9,161 nucleotides of DNA from Trebonia sp036509215. GTDB taxonomy: Bacteria > Actinomycetota > Actinomycetes > Streptosporangiales > Streptosporangiaceae. The DNA is taken from NCBI GenBank assembly GCA_036509215.1, contig DATCGA010000416.1, positions 1-9,161 on the forward strand, given 5' to 3'. Positions 6,030-9,161 of this stretch are shown in pieces (within the stretch, counting starts at the first letter, position 1; every line of letters starts with the position of its first letter). Below the pieces are notes generated by a model, which saw only the letters and a list, made by a program, of their open reading frames with translations, was not told the DNA's origin and made no database searches. Made by a program: the position numbers and the translations under genes.

Positions 6030-7094
6030 CTACGACCCCTGGTCCGCGCGGACCCCGGCCGGCCGCGGCGTGAGCACGGTCTCGGCGGTCACCAGGCCGC
6101 GGCCGGGGGTGAGCGCGTCGATGACGTCGAACGCGACGCCGATCCGTTCCGCCCGGTCGATGACCGTCGTGACGACGGGGACGTGATGGCCGTGTCGGGG
6201 GAAATGGCCGCCGTGCGGCGCGTGCTCGCCGTGGAATCCCCAGGTGCCGCGCTGCGAGGTGGCCCCGCCGACCCCGGCGGACCGCAGCCGGCGGACGATC
6301 GCTCGGTGCGCGGGCTCGCCGTGGACGCGCGCCGCCTCGGAGGTGTAAACCGTCAGCCTGATCTGCGACGCCATCCCTGCGGGCGGGGCCGCCGCGTCCG
6401 CGCCGGGCAGCGTCTCCGGGCGGCTGACAGCCCGCCCGTCCCGCTTGCAGAGCCGGACCTTCGCGACCGCCATGAGGGGATGGCGGAACAGCCCGCCGAG
6501 GTCGGGAAGCATCATCGCGATCCGTTCGCCGCTGCCCACGGCGATCACCATCAGCGGCGCGTCGCCGCCGTGGCGGAGGAACTGCGCGCGGTGCCGCCGC
6601 CCGCCCGCGCTGCCGTCGACGCCGGACAGGACGGTGGCGCCCGGGACCCCGCGCCGGTACAGCAGCTCGCAGGCCGCCTCGAAGGCAGGAACCTGATAAA
6701 CGCGATCGGCGTGCCCGCAGTAGATTGTCAGCCTGGTGGCCTCCGAGGGAGACTCCCCGAGCCAGACCGGGGTGATCTCACCCGACAGCAGCCGCACGCG
6801 TTCCAGCGTGATCAGCTGCGGCCGGACGATTCCCGTCACCTCGTCGAGCAGGCCGTCGATGCGCGGGGCGGTATCGACGGCGACCGCGGTCACCGACGGG
6901 TCCCCAGACAACGGGAGGGCGCGGCCGGCGCCAGCCGGCTGGCCGGGCCCGTACCCCTCGACGGCGCGCAGCAGGACGCCCGCCGGGACCGAGCGGCGCC
7001 CGTACAAGTCGATGAGCGCCCCGCCGGTGGACCTGGCGCCGGCGCGGTGCCGCTCGCGGAAGTAACTGGTAAAGAAGACGGCGTCCTCGTCCAC
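6030..7094 (-). CDS. Triple DUF190 (PII-like) domain protein
   Basis: I place the start at the GTG at 7092-7094, because GGAG lies seven bases upstream (7102-7105) and the protein then opens directly into the first domain. The frame is open upstream to an ATG at 7343, but that extension has weak codon bias and contains a hairpin. The 354 residues hold three DUF190 domains (PF02641 type, PII-like fold): about 7-103 (SYFRERHRAG ... TLERVRLL), 121-217 (RLTIYCGHADR ... VAKVRLCK) and 245-341 (RLTVYTSEAAR ... GLVTAETVL). Each has the GATxxxGxxG-like loop and a VPVV/APLMV strand followed by an ERI helix, least clearly in the first. The third domain's loop is His-rich (H288, 291, 294, 297, 301, 303, 304), suggesting metal binding. 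DUF190 proteins are thought to be soluble regulatory proteins. No ligand or partner is identifiable here. Multi-domain DUF190 proteins are, to my recollection, known in actinobacteria. Confidence 0.85.
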   Translation of the reverse strand: MDEDAVFFTSYFRERHRAGARSTGGALIDLYGRRSVPAGVLLRAVEGYGPGQPAGAGRALPLSGDPSVTAVAVDTAPRIDGLLDEVTGIVRPQLITLERVRLLSGEITPVWLGESPSEATRLTIYCGHADRVYQVPAFEAACELLYRRGVPGATVLSGVDGSAGGRRHRAQFLRHGGDAPLMVIAVGSGERIAMMLPDLGGLFRHPLMAVAKVRLCKRDGRAVSRPETLPGADAAAPPAGMASQIRLTVYTSEAARVHGEPAHRAIVRRLRSAGVGGATSQRGTWGFHGEHAPHGGHFPRHGHHVPVVTTVIDRAERIGVAFDVIDALTPGRGLVTAETVLTPRPAGVRADQGS

Positions 7095-7200
7095 GGCGGC
7101 GCTCCGATCCGGCCGGGGCGCGACGGCGAGCGGCGACGCATGCCCCGCTTCCGTCGCACCGAGTGCGCAGAAGCCATCAGCCGTGGACAAGACGGCGGTT

Positions 7201-7222
7201 CGCGGGGACCGAGGTCCCCGCG
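7201..7222. promoter_or_regulatory. Perfect 10-bp inverted repeat upstream of the DUF190 gene
   Basis: CGCGGGGACC at 7201-7210 and GGTCCCCGCG at 7213-7222 are exact reverse complements separated by GA. The element lies 107 bases upstream of the DUF190 gene's chosen start and downstream of the DUF190 remnant. It could be an operator for the downstream gene or a terminator for the remnant's former transcript. There is no T-tract, and a two-base loop would need to open by a pair in RNA. Confidence 0.5.
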
Positions 7223-7302
7223 CCAGGGCATCATCTGGCTGCCGCCAGAGTACTTCGCCAACCCCTGCGGCGGCTAGAGGCTCATCCCCGGCCGGGAAGG
7301 CC

Positions 7303-7645
7303 TCAGTAGGCCCCGTGCCGTCTGCGAGCCGCATGGCGGGCACCCTCTCGCTGGTGACCAGTCCCTGTCGAGTCGATGATGCCGAAGGCCGCGACGATGC
7401 GTTCCGGCGCGTCGATCACGATCATGACCACGGGGACGCGCCTGCTGAGTTGCATGAGGCGGTCGCAGTGCGGCGCGTGTTCGCGTGAAACCCCAGACGC
7501 CGCGCTGCGTGGTCGCGCCGGCGAGGCCGGCTGCTCGCCGCCGCCGGACGATCGTCTGGCGGATCGGCTGTCCGTCGTGCAGCGCGGCCTCAGAGGTGTA
7601 GATCAAGAGCCTTCGCAGGGCCGGCCACTTCATCCAGCCCTGCAT
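7303..7645 (-). pseudogene. Frameshifted single DUF190-domain copy
   Basis: On the minus strand the sequence starts in one frame (ATG at 7645 or 7633) with LRRLLIYTSEAALHDGQ, then AAGLAGATTQRGVWGF. The matching continuation is in a second frame, EHAPHCDRLMQLSRRVPVV then VIDAPERIVAAFGIIDS. The final GLVTSERV is in a third. The two breaks fall near 7483-7492 (two bases missing relative to the intact paralogue) and near 7360-7370. The second frame ends at the stop at 7303-7305. The segment is most like domain 3 of the intact triple-DUF190 protein. Similarity is visible in the DNA too, between about 7450-7610 and 6190-6360. It is either a decayed single-domain gene or the remaining 3' end of a duplicated multi-domain gene. 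Homopolymer errors could account for part of the damage. Confidence 0.7.
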
Positions 7646-7676
7646 CGCCACGATCATCCCGGCCGTGGATGGGTGA

Positions 7677-7865
7677 CTTGCCCGCCTGCACATAAGCCTC
7701 ACCGAGCGGACAAACCCCGACGTCTACCCGATCGCCGACACCGCCTACGCGCTGGTCTACGAGCACCAGACGAACAAGGCGACCGCCGCCCACGCCGGCA
7801 CGGGGCCGGCGCCCACTAGCCGCCGGCCGGGAAGAAGCCCCCCCCAGACCTGCCGGGCGGCGTAG
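7677..7865 (+). pseudogene. Unidentified coding-like remnant
   Basis: Between a TGA at 7674-7676 and a TAG at 7863-7865 the plus strand reads a frame with no start codon at its beginning. From about 7695 to 7815 almost every codon ends in G or C, giving SLTERTNPDVYPIADTAYAL followed by VYEHQTNKATAA. This looks like the C-terminal end of a real protein that has lost its 5' part. I do not recognise the family. Its last part overlaps the opposite-strand transporter remnant, where the coding signal fades. Confidence 0.3.
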
Positions 7866-7939
7866 CAGACCAGCACGTACCCGGCGGCCGGGTCGGCCTG
7901 CCACCAGCCGAGCGCGGCGTTCAGCATCAGGCCGCGGAA
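7757..7939 (-). pseudogene. C-terminal remnant of a cation-efflux (CDF-type) transporter
   Basis: The minus-strand frame follows a TGA and begins FRGLMLNAALGWWQADPAAG, continuing YVLVCYAARQVWGG. Small actinobacterial cation diffusion facilitator-like transporters typically end with a membrane helix of the pattern G-L-x-L-N-A-x-x-G-W-x-x-A-D-P followed by a hydrophobic strand and AxRE. The recognisable homology covers only about 7835-7939. Beyond the run of eight Cs at 7838-7845 the sequence is no longer family-like and runs to a stop at 7757-7759. The rest of the transporter is absent upstream, so this is a truncated remnant. Transporter identity rests on motif memory only. Confidence 0.5.
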
Positions 7940-8003
7940 TCAAGGAAGTCATGTGACGCCCATGGCTTGGGCCGGGGTTCAGGGAAGGCGTCGTCACGAG
8001 CGA

Positions 8004-8084
8004 TCACTTCCCGCCACCTTTCTTGCGCGCTAGCAAGTCAGGGTCGTCCAGGTCCCCTGCCCGGCGGCGCGAGCGCTGACCCAT
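8004..8084 (-). CDS. Possible very small protein (26 aa) downstream of the permease gene
   Basis: An ATG at 8082-8084 opens a 26-codon frame encoding a highly charged peptide: MGQRSRRRAG, then DLDDPDLLARKKGGGK. A strong GGAGG lies immediately upstream, but only one base separates it from the ATG, which is closer than normal. The frame begins 42 bases past the permease stop on the same strand. I know no family for it. It includes a short inverted repeat at 8022-8037 (CTTGC/GCAAG). Confidence 0.25.
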   Translation of the reverse strand: MGQRSRRRAGDLDDPDLLARKKGGGK

Positions 8085-8126
8085 ACCTCCGCCAGGCCCG
8101 CGCCCGGGACTTTACGGTCCGCGGGG

Positions 8127-8921
8127 TCAGCCGAGACCCGACCACAGGTAGCGGATACCGATGGCGACGACCAGGACGCCCATGACCCGGCGGATGAGCG
8201 CGTCAGGGAGTCTGCGCTGGATCCGGGCGCCGGTGTACGCGCCCGCCAGGCCGCCGACGCCAAGCGCTATGCCGGTGGGCCAGTCCGGGGAAACAGACCC
8301 GTGATGGTGAACCGACAAGATCACGAAGGTAACCACGCCGGCCACCGACGTCACGAACGTTGATGCCAGCGCAGCAGGAGCGACCTCCTTCGGCGGCCGT
8401 CCGGTGCCGATGAGGATAGGAGCCAGGATCGAGCCGCCGCCGATGCCGTAGATGCCGCCGACGCAGCCCACCACTACAGCGAGGAGGATCAGCAAGGGCA
8501 GCGGAACCGTCCGCGCCGGCCGTGCCTCGCCGTCTGCGCGGGGCGGGCTGATCAGCGCCAGCCACATCCCCAGCGGCAGCAAGACCGCCGCGACGACGAA
8601 ATCAAAGACACGGGGGCTCGGCAGCAGTTCCACCCGGATGACCGACCCGGCAACCACGCCGGGCAATGTCCCGGCGATAAGGACCAGGGCGAGCCTGCCG
8701 CCGGTCTGTCCCTGCCGCCAGTACCGGTACAGCGCGCCCGGGGTCGCGACCACGTTGTAGAGCAGGTTGGTCGGCGTGACGGCCGGGCTCGGCGTGCCCA
8801 GCACGCTCACCTGAAACGGCAGCAGCAGCACCGCCCCCGAGATCCCCGCCGGCGTGGCCAGCACCGCGATCACGAACGCCGCCGCCAGCGCCACGGCCTC
8901 GGTCCAGCCAGCGCCCAGCAC
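8127..8921 (-). CDS. TauE/SafE-family permease (sulfite/organosulfonate exporter-like)
   Basis: A 264-residue integral membrane protein with a hydrophobic pattern of about eight transmembrane helices in two halves split by a charged loop at about 127-138. The family's paired motifs are present: TPTNLLYNVVATPGALYRYW at 49-68 in the first half, and GGIYGIGGGSILAPIL at 155-170 in the second. Members move small anions such as sulfite, sulfoacetate or other organic acids across the membrane. The substrate here is unknown. The GTG at 8919-8921 is the track-supported start, but its Shine-Dalgarno is weak (GAG a few bases before). No other start gives a better site. A short upstream frame ends four bases before it, so translation may be coupled. 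No sulfur-metabolism genes lie nearby, so sulfite transport should not be assumed. Confidence 0.9.
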   Translation of the reverse strand: MLGAGWTEAVALAAAFVIAVLATPAGISGAVLLLPFQVSVLGTPSPAVTPTNLLYNVVATPGALYRYWRQGQTGGRLALVLIAGTLPGVVAGSVIRVELLPSPRVFDFVVAAVLLPLGMWLALISPPRADGEARPARTVPLPLLILLAVVVGCVGGIYGIGGGSILAPILIGTGRPPKEVAPAALASTFVTSVAGVVTFVILSVHHHGSVSPDWPTGIALGVGGLAGAYTGARIQRRLPDALIRRVMGVLVVAIGIRYLWSGLG

Positions 8922-8925
8922 TCGC

Positions 8926-9105
8926 TCACACTAGCGATCTTCCGGCTCGTGATGGGCTAATGTCCGGTCCAATTGCACCGGGCAACCCCTGGTCGCGGGC
9001 CGCTAAGCGATTCCAGCCGTCGCGATGATTTTGGTCGCTGCCTTCCGTCAGGATGTGGCCGACCTGGGCCAGCGGGTCGGGCGCCTCGCGGCGCCGCCCG
9101 GGCAT
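8926..9105 (-). CDS. Possible small ORF (59 aa) just upstream of the TauE-family gene
   Basis: An ATG at 9103-9105 opens a 59-codon frame whose TGA (8926-8928) lies four bases before the permease GTG. The first half reads like protein (REAPDPLAQVGHILTEGSDQ then NHRDGWNRLAAR). The second half (DQGLPGAIGPDIS) has weaker codon bias and looks like spacer. No convincing Shine-Dalgarno precedes it. It may be a leader ORF coupled to the permease, the degraded start of another gene, or chance. I do not recognise it. Confidence 0.25.
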   Translation of the reverse strand: MPGRRREAPDPLAQVGHILTEGSDQNHRDGWNRLAARDQGLPGAIGPDISPSRAGRSLV

Positions 9106-9161
9106 CCGGGACCGGGCGCCTAGGGCGCGTGAGCGCGAATCCCAGACGGCCGGGAGCCGGG

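Noticed and set aside
6183..7277. 364-codon plus-strand open frame opposite the DUF190 gene
   Set aside because: It is antisense to three recognisable DUF190 domains and has repetitive Arg/Gly/Pro composition.
7095..7343. N-terminal extension of the DUF190 protein to the ATG at 7343
   Set aside because: Third-position G/C is visibly lower, the stretch contains a perfect palindrome, and a GTG at 7094 with a well-spaced GGAG begins right at the first domain.
8022..8037. Inverted repeat CTTGC/GCAAG as a terminator of the permease gene
   Set aside because: The stem is only five pairs, there is no T-tract, and it may lie inside a small ORF.

Overview
The window is very GC-rich, with codons ending mostly in G or C, purine-rich Shine-Dalgarno sites (GGAGG/AGGAG), GTG starts and actinobacteria-type gene families. 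It most likely comes from a soil-type high-GC actinobacterium; I cannot place it more precisely. There are no rRNA or tRNA genes, CRISPR arrays or insertion sequences that I can recognise.

Layout, left to right. (1) 1-611: the 5' part of a minus-strand gene for a protein with two helix-turn-helix units, running off the left edge. It is preceded by a short coding-like frame that overlaps it by 4 bases but lacks a usable start. (2) 612-1877: a minus-strand enolase with every catalytic residue present. (3) 1878-2160: a regulatory stretch between divergent genes, with a perfect GC-rich palindrome and repeated CCGTATG words. (4) 2161-2793: a plus-strand PAP2-family membrane phosphatase. (5) 2919-5958: two consecutive plus-strand MutS-like ATPases that overlap by 4 bases and lack mismatch-recognition domains. 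The second is split by an apparent one-base deletion near 5040. (6) 6030-7094: a minus-strand protein made of three tandem DUF190 (PII-like) domains, convergent with the MutS pair. (7) 7095-8126: about 1 kb with no intact gene of ordinary size. It holds a perfect 10-bp inverted repeat, a frameshifted fourth DUF190 copy, a truncated end of a cation-efflux-type transporter, an unidentified coding-like remnant and one very small ORF. (8) 8127-8921: a minus-strand TauE/SafE-family permease, with another small unidentified ORF just upstream. To the right edge (9106-9161) I see nothing.

The MutS pair is the only clear operon and the most interesting unit. Two ATPases of nearly equal length, coupled by a GTGA overlap and carrying different nucleotide-binding-site features, look like partners in a heteromeric complex. 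The triple-DUF190 protein could fold as a single-chain version of the normally trimeric PII-like ring. The region between it and the permease looks like a decaying patch where transporter and signalling genes have been lost.

Several apparent frameshifts (second MutS gene, DUF190 remnant, possibly the small frame at 397-548) involve one or two bases, some in short G/C runs. Some may therefore be sequencing or assembly errors rather than true mutations.
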